Assembly: GCA_902766675.1 (NCBI GenBank)
Contig: CACXEN010000148.1
Location: 1-9,852 of the forward strand
DNA: 9,852 nt
Reading direction: 5' to 3'
Source: an uncultured Erysipelotrichaceae bacterium
GTDB lineage: Bacteria > Bacillota_I > Bacilli_A > Erysipelotrichales > Erysipelotrichaceae
The notes beneath the pieces were generated by a model. It worked only from the letters and a program-made list of their open reading frames with translations. It was not told where the DNA came from and searched no databases. The position numbers and the translations under genes were made by a program. Position 1 is the stretch's first letter. Each line of letters opens with the position of its first letter. This document shows positions 1-6,777 of the stretch, one piece after another.

Positions 1-680
1 TCATGTTCATCATGATCGTGATGGTGATGATGGTCATGATCTTCATCTATTTCACATTCATCTTCTAATTCTAAATCTTCTGGGAATCCAGTAGAGGAGC
101 CTTCCATTGCCTCAAAGATTGCAGTTGCGCTTAATTCATCCCAAGGTGTTGTGATAACACGTGCATCTGAATTTAATTCACGAATAATATCTAAATCACT
201 TTGTAGTGTAGCTTCATCTACTTCTTGGCTTCTAGATAGAATGATACAAGCAGCTGTTTCAATTTGATCATTGAAGAATTCTTTGAAATTCTTATGATAA
301 ATAGCACAGCGTTTTGCGTCGACAACAGTGCTATAACTGTTTAACTCTAATCCATCAACGGATTGAACAATCGCTAATATATCAGAGAGTTTTCCAACGC
401 CAGATGGTTCAATCACAATATGATCTGGATGATATGTGTCTACTACTTTTTTTAGTGCTTCTTGGAAGTCACCTTGTAGTGTACAACATACACAGCCTCC
501 ATTAATTTCTGTGATTTCAATACCTGCTTCTTGTAAGAAACCTCCATCAATTCCAATTTCACCAAATTCGTTTTCTACTAAAACAATTTGTTTGTCTTTA
601 AATACTTCTGGTAATAGTTTTTGAATTAAAGTGGTTTTACCTGCTCCTAAAAAACCTGATATTACATCTACTTTTGTCAT
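1..680 (-). CDS. CobW/G3E-family P-loop GTPase, putative metallochaperone (C-terminus off the window)
   Basis: Seen: the first 226 residues, read on the minus strand. Walker A SGFLGAGKTT lies at residues 8-17. The metal-binding GCVCC motif (Cys63, Cys65, Cys66) and the Walker-B-like EPSG (91-94) define the COG0523/CobW branch of G3E GTPases. These use GTP hydrolysis to deliver Zn, Co or another metal to client proteins in the cytoplasm. A His/Asp tract begins at residue 215 and reaches the window edge, as in many CobW proteins. The C-terminal CobW domain must lie outside. The start at 680 is supported by AAGAGG at 690-695, 9 nt upstream. Oddity: where G3E proteins usually carry [NST]KxD for guanine recognition, this one reads SRSQ (149-152). 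It lies 64 bp downstream of the sulfatase on the same strand, but a plausible promoter sits in that gap. The metal and the client are unknown. The family call is firm. Confidence 0.93.
   Translation of the reverse strand, partial: MTKVDVISGFLGAGKTTLIQKLLPEVFKDKQIVLVENEFGEIGIDGGFLQEAGIEITEINGGCVCCTLQGDFQEALKKVVDTYHPDHIVIEPSGVGKLSDILAIVQSVDGLELNSYSTVVDAKRCAIYHKNFKEFFNDQIETAACIILSRSQEVDEATLQSDLDIIRELNSDARVITTPWDELSATAIFEAMEGSSTGFPEDLELEDECEIDEDHDHHHHHDHDEH
3..38 (-). repeat. His/Asp-rich codon tract in the CobW-family gene
   Basis: Residues 215-226 read HDHHHHHDHDEH and continue past the edge. The CAY/GAY codons make a low-complexity DNA tract. It probably binds or buffers a transition metal. 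A 14-bp stretch (10-23) recurs as an exact inverted copy in the His tract of larC (7020-7033). This is most simply explained by convergent low-complexity codon use. Confidence 0.85.
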
Positions 681-689
681 AAATGGTTA

Positions 690-695
690 CCTCTT
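690..695 (-). promoter_or_regulatory. Ribosome binding site of the CobW-family gene
   Basis: On the minus strand AAGAGG stands 9 nt before the ATG at 680, which fixes the start of the GTPase just ahead of its Walker A region. Confidence 0.7.
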
Positions 696-707
696 TTTCC
701 ATGTATT

Positions 708-735
708 ATTATAACGCACGTTTAAAATACGCCAA
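708..735 (-). promoter_or_regulatory. Candidate sigma-A-type promoter for the CobW-family gene
   Basis: On the minus strand a perfect TATAAT (708-713) follows TTGGCG (730-735, 4 of 6 matches to TTGACA) with a 16-bp spacer. Transcription would begin near 701, leaving a leader of about 20 nt that contains the ribosome binding site. This suggests that the GTPase can be expressed apart from the upstream sulfatase. No clear Zur box was found. The TTATAATAATA run over the -10 is only weakly palindromic. Confidence 0.5.
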
Positions 736-744
736 ATTAAATGA

Positions 745-2871
745 CTAATAATCCGGGAATACATGATGGAAGTAATCGTTTTCACAGATTCCTTCACAAT
801 AATTCATTTTATTTCTTACAATAGTTCGAATATTTTGAATATATTCTTCATCTACCTTAACAGTATCATCCTTTGGAATGAATTCACCTGATCCAGATAG
901 ATAAGTACCTAAATCTGTTTTGAAATCATAATTAATATTGAACACAAGTGGTAGTGCATCAGAGAATACATCTCTTCCAACAAATAAACGGGAATCCCAT
1001 TTTGTGTTAAATAGATTGGATAGGGTAGGTAATATATCTAAGCTCATAGTTGGTGTATTCACAACGATTGGTGCTTCATCTTCAAGACAGCCTGACCAAA
1101 TGATTAATCGATTATGGTCACGTTGTAAGTAGTTGGTAATTGGATAACCATATAGTTCACTTAAATAGAGTGCTTCTTGGAGTGATTCTCCATCATCTAA
1201 TCCATATGGGAAGTGATCGGCAGATAATACAATGACAGTATCATCCGCAATTCCTTTTTCTTCTAATGCATTGACTAAATATGTTAAACCATCTTCTAAA
1301 TCTAAGTTAGCCGCAAGATAGCCTTTGACACGATCAGAATAATCTAAGTCTTTAATACGGTCCCAATGTTTGCGTGTGAGATAGTTATTATCATAGTCAT
1401 AGCCACTATGACCAGAGACAGTCATATAGTAGACATTGAATGGTTCTTGATCACAATACATTGGGAAAGTACCTTCAAACATTTCTAAGTCACTTTCAGG
1501 CCATGTATTACTCACGAATTCTTCCATACCATTTCCCATACCCATAAAGCCATTGGAATATCCTAAATTATTATGTGTTAAATGACGATCATAAAACATA
1601 TAGTCATTGTTGTGGAAAGCCCAACCGTTGTAGCCTAAACGATCTAATTGCGCTCCAATTGTCATGACGTTGTGATAATCTTGTGTAAGCTTTAAAGAGC
1701 TACCACCACGAAGTGGAAGACTTCCAAATAGTACCTCAAATTCACCACCAGTCGTACCAGCACTAGTTGGTTGATAATAATCTAAGAATTGAATGCCTTT
1801 ATTCGCTAAACGATATAAAGTTGGAGTTAATTCTTCGTCAATGACTTCTTGGCTAAATGCTTCAGCAGTAATCATGATAAGATTCTTCCCTTCAAATAAG
1901 CCAGTATATTCATTTTGTTTACTAGGAGTAAGAGAGAAGACATATTGATCTAAAGAAGTAAGCATACTATCTGATGTGTCATTGATTTGTAAATCTAAGA
2001 CATTATCTTGATAAACAATTTCAGTTGGCGCAACTTCTTCTTGGGCTTGGACAGATTCCACATCTGCTTTTTCAAATACAGCTTCTTTCGTAGGAACTGC
2101 AATATGCGTTAAATCCAGGATTGTACTAGAGAATACACCAAAACTACTTACTGCATTTTGATAACTATATTCATTACTTAATTGTGAATAGAAAATACTA
2201 TTAGATGAAATAAGACCATAATTCACAATTGCACAAACAATGGTCGCATATAAAACTTGAAGTCTACCTTGAGATGGTAATTTTGTGTCATTATCTTCTT
2301 TTGTCTTATAGAAATAATATAGATATGCTAGGAAAGGAATACTAAATATAGCTAATTTTGATAATCCATCTATATTAAAAATTAAATCAAATGTTGCATC
2401 CTGGAATTGACCAAGTGCATCTTTTGCGCCACTCATTACAGTAAATGGATCATAGTGTACTTTAAATTGTGCATATATAAAATAAGAAGATGCAGTAAAT
2501 ATATAACATGCTAGAAACCAGATACCACTAAGTATCCGTTGTGTTCTATATTGAAAGAAAGATATTAACATATAGATACATAAGCCAAAGATGATAGCGA
2601 ATAATAGGATATAAATAATTTGTGGGAACCAATTATCAAACATATCTGTGCTTAATTTATATGTAATCTCAAAAAAGATAATAGAAAAAACATGCCACCA
2701 TAGTAGTGGTTTCGCAAAGGTATCTTTGAAGGAAGTATAAAAGGGTTTACTTTCATTTACTGGAAGTGAAATCTCTTTTTCTTCCTTTTTAGCTGTCACA
2801 ACTGGCAGCGATTGATGCTTCTTTTTGACGATCGATTTGTGACGAACCTTGTGCTTCTTTTTCTTGCTCAT
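745..2871 (-). CDS. LtaS-type membrane phosphoglycerol transferase / sulfatase-family protein
   Basis: A 708-residue protein. A Lys-rich cytoplasmic N-terminus is followed by five hydrophobic segments (about 56-72, 82-106, 114-135, 172-188, 205-223) and a linker. An extracellular alkaline-phosphatase-fold domain runs from about 328 onward, which is the LtaS architecture. LtaS moves glycerol-phosphate from phosphatidylglycerol onto a growing lipoteichoic acid chain on the outer membrane face. Likely active-site residues are Glu337 (TAEAF), the Thr nucleophile at 373 or 374 (GTTGGEF), His420 and Arg429 (substrate), His488 (SGHSGY) and Asp552-His553 (SADHF). Start choice: an ATG 15 codons upstream (2916) would leave only 19 bp to the divergent gene, and its extra residues look unlike a conserved N-terminus, so I prefer 2871. 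Neither start has a clear Shine-Dalgarno sequence. The C-terminal tail carries Cys692, Cys696 and a His pair. The exact polymer made is uncertain. Confidence 0.9.
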   Translation of the reverse strand: MSKKKKHKVRHKSIVKKKHQSLPVVTAKKEEKEISLPVNESKPFYTSFKDTFAKPLLWWHVFSIIFFEITYKLSTDMFDNWFPQIIYILLFAIIFGLCIYMLISFFQYRTQRILSGIWFLACYIFTASSYFIYAQFKVHYDPFTVMSGAKDALGQFQDATFDLIFNIDGLSKLAIFSIPFLAYLYYFYKTKEDNDTKLPSQGRLQVLYATIVCAIVNYGLISSNSIFYSQLSNEYSYQNAVSSFGVFSSTILDLTHIAVPTKEAVFEKADVESVQAQEEVAPTEIVYQDNVLDLQINDTSDSMLTSLDQYVFSLTPSKQNEYTGLFEGKNLIMITAEAFSQEVIDEELTPTLYRLANKGIQFLDYYQPTSAGTTGGEFEVLFGSLPLRGGSSLKLTQDYHNVMTIGAQLDRLGYNGWAFHNNDYMFYDRHLTHNNLGYSNGFMGMGNGMEEFVSNTWPESDLEMFEGTFPMYCDQEPFNVYYMTVSGHSGYDYDNNYLTRKHWDRIKDLDYSDRVKGYLAANLDLEDGLTYLVNALEEKGIADDTVIVLSADHFPYGLDDGESLQEALYLSELYGYPITNYLQRDHNRLIIWSGCLEDEAPIVVNTPTMSLDILPTLSNLFNTKWDSRLFVGRDVFSDALPLVFNINYDFKTDLGTYLSGSGEFIPKDDTVKVDEEYIQNIRTIVRNKMNYCEGICENDYFHHVFPDY

Positions 2872-2935
2872 ATGGAATATAATAACACTGTTTTTAGATA
2901 GGAATACGTATTTCATTTAGGGAAGTGGTGGTTAG
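2872..2935. promoter_or_regulatory. Short divergent intergenic region with candidate promoters
   Basis: This 64-bp gap separates the divergent sulfatase and HAD genes. On the plus strand a perfect TATAAT is at 2878-2883, but no good -35 lies 16-18 bp upstream. It would give a leader of roughly 46 nt for the HAD operon. On the minus strand TATTAT (2879-2884) overlaps it, and transcription from there would start almost at the sulfatase ATG (2871). The two -10-like boxes share bases, so the two directions could compete. Both assignments are inference. Confidence 0.4.
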
Positions 2936-3754
2936 ATGCGTAGTAACATACAATTAATCGTGGCAGATATGGATGGCACATTGGTAAATGAAGAAAGACA
3001 AATGTTGCCAGAAACAAGAGAAGCACTCAATAATCTGCATAAACAAGGCGTTCTTTTTGGTGTTGCAACTGGAAGACCTTTAGGAGAGGTAATGTATGCT
3101 GTTCCAAAGAAATGGGGATTAGATTTTGAAGCAGATATGTTTATTGGCATGAATGGAGGCCACTTATTTGATAAGAAAACGAATTACTTTGAGAAGTTTA
3201 ATGAACTTCAACCAGAAACATTAAAAGAACTGATTGATTTTATGAAACCATTTCATGTAAATCCATTTGTGTATGTTGGTGAAAATCAATTGGTAGCTGA
3301 ATATGATAAAACACAAGAAGAAACGAAGAGAAGACATAATATCTCTATTCGTATCGCAGATAAAATAGAAGAATTATATGAAGAGGCTAGACCGAATATT
3401 CTATTCCGTTTATATGCGGATGAGGATATGAAAAAAGTAGAAGAGCATGTGGCGAAACATCCTTCTGATATATATGTAGGATTTAAGACACAGTTTGATT
3501 TAATGGAATTCCAAGACAAGAAATTGAATAAAGGTGCTACATTAGAATACTATTCTAAGAAGTTTTCCATTCCACTTGAAAACATCATGGCATTTGGAGA
3601 TACAACCAATGATAATGAATTATTAAAGCGTGCAGGTGTCGGAGTATGCATGAAAAATGGAACTTCTGATACAAAAGCATGTGCAGATTTTGTGACTGAA
3701 TATACCAATGATGAAGATGGAGTAGGTAAATTCTTAAAAGAGTATTTCAAATAG
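2936..3754 (+). CDS. Cof-type HAD-IIB family phosphatase
   Basis: A 272-residue protein with all four HAD motifs: I, DMDGTL (Asp11 nucleophile, Asp13 acid/base); II, ATGRP (Thr45); III, Lys199 in LNKGATL; IV, GDTTND (Asp222, Asp226). The cap between motifs II and III is of the alpha/beta C2B kind, as in Cof, YidA and YwpJ, and the length is typical of the family. Relatives dephosphorylate sugar phosphates, FMN or pyridoxal phosphate in the cytoplasm. The substrate cannot be read from sequence. An in-frame TAG lies directly before the ATG, so the start cannot be extended. GGAAGTGGTGG (2921-2931) is the only purine-rich segment upstream and makes a modest ribosome binding site. It is the first gene of the putative seven-gene operon. 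Confidence 0.93.
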   Translation: MRSNIQLIVADMDGTLVNEERQMLPETREALNNLHKQGVLFGVATGRPLGEVMYAVPKKWGLDFEADMFIGMNGGHLFDKKTNYFEKFNELQPETLKELIDFMKPFHVNPFVYVGENQLVAEYDKTQEETKRRHNISIRIADKIEELYEEARPNILFRLYADEDMKKVEEHVAKHPSDIYVGFKTQFDLMEFQDKKLNKGATLEYYSKKFSIPLENIMAFGDTTNDNELLKRAGVGVCMKNGTSDTKACADFVTEYTNDEDGVGKFLKEYFK

Positions 3755-3792
3755 GTAAAAAACTACTATAAAAATAATGTACAATAATATAG

Positions 3793-4233
3793 ATGAGTAA
3801 AAGAGTTAATAACAAACAAGATATATTAGATGCAGTGAATGCGGCTAATGATGCACTTTTTTATTTAGAAGATGCTGAAAAGTCTTTAAGCAAAGCCAAA
3901 AAATGGGGAATTGTGGATATTTTAGGTGGTAAATATATTGTTACCGGCATCAAAAGAGAGCACATGGCGCAATCCAATGAAAAGATCGCTATGGCTGAAG
4001 GTGCATTAGATGTATTATCTAAAAAGCTTGCTGCATTGAATCAACATTTTCACTTGACTTACTTCAACGATACTGGAGCTATAGACTTTTTGTTTGACAA
4101 TTTCATAATGGATTTAGTTACCCAAAGCAGAATCAATGAAGTATATAAACAAGTACAAGAATCGATTGCCCAAGTTGAAGGAATTTTGGATGGTTTGGAA
4201 AAGGTTCTTGCGGATCAAGAAATGGTAGAATAG
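3793..4233 (+). CDS. Hypothetical helical protein, 146 residues
   Basis: I do not recognise a named family. The protein is soluble, without signal peptide or membrane span. It appears almost wholly helical: residues 8-36 and 60-84 have heptad-like hydrophobic spacing, as does 116-142. Between the first two helices is a Gly-rich turn, KWGIVDILGGKY (about 37-48). A second distinctive segment, FLFDNFIMDLVTQSRINE, is near 99-116. I have a vague memory of similar Firmicutes proteins of unknown role with a W-G-x-x-D-x-x-G-G turn. The start is forced: an in-frame TAG sits immediately before the ATG and the next in-frame ATG is at residue 58. No Shine-Dalgarno sequence precedes it. It lies 38 bp after the HAD gene and 4 bp before the radical SAM gene, so it is probably co-expressed. 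That it is a real gene is supported by its packing and clean composition. Confidence 0.8.
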   Translation: MSKRVNNKQDILDAVNAANDALFYLEDAEKSLSKAKKWGIVDILGGKYIVTGIKREHMAQSNEKIAMAEGALDVLSKKLAALNQHFHLTYFNDTGAIDFLFDNFIMDLVTQSRINEVYKQVQESIAQVEGILDGLEKVLADQEMVE

Positions 4234-4237
4234 TGTC

Positions 4238-5161
4238 ATGGATGAAAGATACTATTCTTTTTCTTATTTCTGTAAGAAAACTTTTGGAAGAAAATTATAT
4301 CGAGTCGCATTAGATGCACATATGACCTGTCCAAATCGGGATGGGAAAATAGATACACGTGGATGTATATTTTGTAGTAAAAAAGGCTCTGGTGAATTTG
4401 CGATATCCTTTGATGGACAACAATTAGAAAAAAGTGATTTCATATATAACCATGATGATGGTAAAGAAGGCGACTATATCGCTTATTTTCAAGCATACAC
4501 AAATACATATGCACCAATTGAAAGATTAAGAAGATTATATACATCTGTTTTAGATAATCCGAATTTTCAAGGAATATCTATCGCTACTAGACCAGATTGT
4601 ATGGATGATGCAGTGATTGCATTACTGAAAGAATTAAAAGAAAAATATCCAAATAAATTCTTTATGGTTGAATTAGGATTACAAACAATTCATAAAGACA
4701 GTAGTACCTATATTCGAAGAGGTTATGAATTAGAAATCTTTGAGGAATGTATGGATAAATTAAAAGATTTAGATATTCATGTCGTAGTACATGTGATACT
4801 TGGTTTACCAAATGAATCAAAAGAGATGATGTTAGAGACAATCCGTTATTTAAATAAGCAACCAATTCATGGCATAAAACTGCAATTATTGCATTATTTA
4901 AAGGATACAGATTTAGGGGATGCGTATAATCAAAAAAAGGAAGAATTTCATGTTCTATCCTTTGAAGAATATATCGATATCGTTGTAACATGTATTCAAG
5001 AATTAAGAAGTGATATTGTGATACATCGCTTGAGTGGTGATGGTAAAAAAGATGATGTCATTGCGCCACAATGGGCATTTGATAAAAAGAAAGTGTTAAA
5101 CACAATACGACATACATTAAAAGAAAGAGATATCGTACAAGGAAAAGCATATGAAGCGTGA
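4238..5161 (+). CDS. ytqA: YtqA/YhcC-type radical SAM protein (TIGR01212 family), probable tRNA wobble-uridine modification enzyme
   Basis: A 307-residue protein. The N-terminal RYYSFSYF and the Fe-S cluster cysteines in CPNRDG...CIFC (Cys31, Cys43, Cys46) have the extended Cys spacing typical of this family instead of CxxxCxxC. Other family landmarks are YFQAYTNTYAP (83-93), ATRPDC (116-121), ELGLQT (145-150) and HRLSGDGKK (263-271). The length matches the family. As I recall, Bacillus YtqA (MnmL) acts with the methyltransferase YtqB (MnmM) in making mnm5s2U at tRNA position 34. No YtqB partner is visible here. Upstream in-frame TAG at 4226 restricts the start to 4238. Only a weak GGTAG lies 9 nt upstream, so translation may be coupled to the preceding gene, whose stop is 4 nt away. 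Family assignment is firm, the tRNA role is inferred. Confidence 0.92.
   Translation: MDERYYSFSYFCKKTFGRKLYRVALDAHMTCPNRDGKIDTRGCIFCSKKGSGEFAISFDGQQLEKSDFIYNHDDGKEGDYIAYFQAYTNTYAPIERLRRLYTSVLDNPNFQGISIATRPDCMDDAVIALLKELKEKYPNKFFMVELGLQTIHKDSSTYIRRGYELEIFEECMDKLKDLDIHVVVHVILGLPNESKEMMLETIRYLNKQPIHGIKLQLLHYLKDTDLGDAYNQKKEEFHVLSFEEYIDIVVTCIQELRSDIVIHRLSGDGKKDDVIAPQWAFDKKKVLNTIRHTLKERDIVQGKAYEA
5139..5143 (+). promoter_or_regulatory. Ribosome binding site deciding the start of the deacylase gene
   Basis: AAGGA inside the end of the radical SAM gene is 7 nt before the ATG at 5151. A second in-frame ATG at 5169 has only GATGCGGTG before it, so the overlapping upstream start is favoured. Confidence 0.65.
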
Positions 5162-5636
5162 TGCGGTGATGGAAATACTGAATAAAAGAAACATGCTTCT
5201 AAAACATGAGAAACATGCACCACTTTTAACAATGGAAGATGCAAAGAAAATTAATACAGATAATACTGTCGCAAAAAACTTAGTATTAAAAGATAAAAAG
5301 AAATACTACTTCATCATTGTGAAAGGAGAAGAAAGAGTATCTATCAAAGATTTAGAAAAAATACTCGTTGCGAAACAATTATCTTTCGCAAAAGAAGGTG
5401 ACTTACAAAAACTATTCCATGTTGGAAAAGGGGAAGTAACACCACTTGGTTTATTAAATGATAAGTCACATGCAGCAAATTGTTATATTGATTATCGATT
5501 CAAAGATAAAATAATAGGCGTACATCCCCTAACAAATACAGAAACTGTATGGATGCATACCAATGACTTAAAAGAATTATTAGAAGAATATGGTGTGCAA
5601 GTACAATATGTTGTATTAGATAAACTATTAGGGTAA
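5151..5636 (+). CDS. prdX: YbaK/ProX-type prolyl-tRNA-associated deacylase (trans-editing)
   Basis: A 161-residue protein consisting of one YbaK/aminoacyl-tRNA-deacylase domain. Lys42 in AKNLVLKD, the GEVTPLGLLND loop (94-104) and HPLTNTET (125-132) match the freestanding ProX/PrdX group. The group hydrolyses Ala-tRNA(Pro) (some relatives act on Cys-tRNA(Pro)) in the cytoplasm, clearing errors of prolyl-tRNA synthetase. The length is typical for a single-domain member. The gene overlaps the radical SAM gene by 11 bp, so the two are almost certainly translated from one message. The pairing of tRNA modification and tRNA proofreading may reflect a shared translation-fidelity theme or chance. Substrate specificity between Ala and other mischarged residues is not decided by the sequence alone. 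Confidence 0.9.
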   Translation: MKRDAVMEILNKRNMLLKHEKHAPLLTMEDAKKINTDNTVAKNLVLKDKKKYYFIIVKGEERVSIKDLEKILVAKQLSFAKEGDLQKLFHVGKGEVTPLGLLNDKSHAANCYIDYRFKDKIIGVHPLTNTETVWMHTNDLKELLEEYGVQVQYVVLDKLLG

Positions 5637-5641
5637 ATATG

Positions 5642-5647
5642 AGGAGG
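5642..5647 (+). promoter_or_regulatory. Strong ribosome binding site of the aldo/keto reductase gene
   Basis: A perfect AGGAGG lies 8 nt before the ATG at 5656, in the 19-bp gap after the deacylase gene. It is the strongest ribosome binding site in the operon and suggests that the downstream half is translated more than the first three genes. Confidence 0.75.
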
Positions 5648-5655
5648 ATAAGACA

Positions 5656-6777
5656 ATGAAAGAATACTTTGGGAAAGAAATGCCTAAATTAGGATTTGGA
5701 ATGATGCGATTGCCTAAAAATGAAGATGGATCATTTGACGAAGCACAAATCAATCAAATGGTAGATACATTTTTAGATGCTGGAATGTGCTATTTCGATA
5801 CTGCTTTTGTATATCCTGGATCAGAAGAAATCACAAAAAAGACACTTGTGGATCGTTATGATAGAGACAAATACTTTTTAACTTCAAAATTGAATGCTGG
5901 AACTTGGGCCGCAAAAAGTAAAGAAGAAGCTAGAAAAGAATTAGAAATCTCATTGGAAAGATCAGGTGCTGGATATTTTGATTTCTATTTATTACATGCA
6001 ATAGAAAAAGATAATATTGATAAATATGATGAATATGAAATTTGGGATTTTGTGAAAGAAGCGAAAGAGAAAGGATTGATTAAACATTATGGTTTCTCAT
6101 TCCATGACTCTGCAGATTTCTTAGATGAATTACTCACAAAACACCCAGATGTAGAAGTTGTACAATTACAGATTAATTACGCAGACTGGGAAAGTGAGTC
6201 TGTACAAAGTAGAAAGTGTTATGAAGTGTGTGTAAAACACAATAAACCAGTCATTGTTATGGAACCAGTAAAAGGTGGTAATCTTGCAAATCCTCCAGAA
6301 CAAATTGTGAATGCCTTTAAACAATCTAATCCAGACGCAACACCTTCACAATGGGCAATCAGATTCGCTGCAGGACTTGAAAATGTCATGGTTGTATTAA
6401 GTGGTATGTCTACAATTGAACAAGTAGAAGACAATGTATCTTATATGAAAGACTTCAAACCACTCAATGATGATGAACAAGAAGTCATCAAACAAGCACA
6501 ACATATCCTTGCGACAATCGAACAAATTCCATGTACTGGTTGTTCATATTGCACAAAGGGGTGCCCAATGAATATCAATATTCCATCTATCTTTACAGCG
6601 ATGAATCGAGAAATGGTATTTAACAATAAAAAGAGTGCACAAAGTGGTTATAATAATGCAACAAGAGAAAGAGGAAAGGCAAGTGAATGTATCCACTGCA
6701 TGCAATGTGAAGATGCTTGCCCACAACATATAGAAATTACATCATGGTTAGAAAAAGGTGCGGAGGCATATGAATAA
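5656..6777 (+). CDS. Aldo/keto reductase with C-terminal 2x[4Fe-4S] ferredoxin domain
   Basis: A 373-residue protein. Residues 1-280 form an aldo/keto reductase barrel beginning MPKLGFGMMRLP, with the catalytic tetrad Asp48, Tyr53 (FVYPGSEE), Lys78 (TSKLN) and His114 (LLHA). The C-terminal part has two ferredoxin-like cluster motifs, CTGCSYCTKGC (Cys293, 296, 299, 303) and CIHCMQCEDAC (Cys345, 348, 351, 355). The second cysteine set may share ligands between clusters, as in bacterial ferredoxins. This fusion is common in anaerobic Clostridia-like bacteria and implies electron exchange between an NAD(P)H-linked carbonyl reduction and a low-potential carrier. The physiological substrate is unknown. 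Its TAA stop overlaps the larC ATG (TAATG), so the two genes are probably translationally coupled. A strong AGGAGG precedes the start. Confidence 0.94.
   Translation: MKEYFGKEMPKLGFGMMRLPKNEDGSFDEAQINQMVDTFLDAGMCYFDTAFVYPGSEEITKKTLVDRYDRDKYFLTSKLNAGTWAAKSKEEARKELEISLERSGAGYFDFYLLHAIEKDNIDKYDEYEIWDFVKEAKEKGLIKHYGFSFHDSADFLDELLTKHPDVEVVQLQINYADWESESVQSRKCYEVCVKHNKPVIVMEPVKGGNLANPPEQIVNAFKQSNPDATPSQWAIRFAAGLENVMVVLSGMSTIEQVEDNVSYMKDFKPLNDDEQEVIKQAQHILATIEQIPCTGCSYCTKGCPMNINIPSIFTAMNREMVFNNKKSAQSGYNNATRERGKASECIHCMQCEDACPQHIEITSWLEKGAEAYE

Noticed and set aside
698..716. Possible zinc-regulator (Zur) operator over the -10 of the CobW-family gene.
   Set aside because: The TTATAATAATA run is only partly palindromic and lacks the central core expected of a Zur box. 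It is adequately explained as a -10 region.
684..744. Possible terminator after the sulfatase on the minus strand.
   Set aside because: No stem of useful length followed by a T run could be found. Only weak GC-poor pairings exist, so read-through into the CobW-family gene remains possible.
2872..2916. Sulfatase start at the upstream ATG (2916), adding 15 residues.
   Set aside because: It leaves only 19 bp to the divergent gene, is preceded directly by an in-frame TAA and has no ribosome binding site. The Lys-rich MSKKKK start leaves room for promoters. Not fully excluded.
4662..4991. Minus-strand open frame of 109 residues inside the radical SAM gene.
   Set aside because: The plus frame has all the family motifs. 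The antisense frame has no recognisable domain and no start signals.
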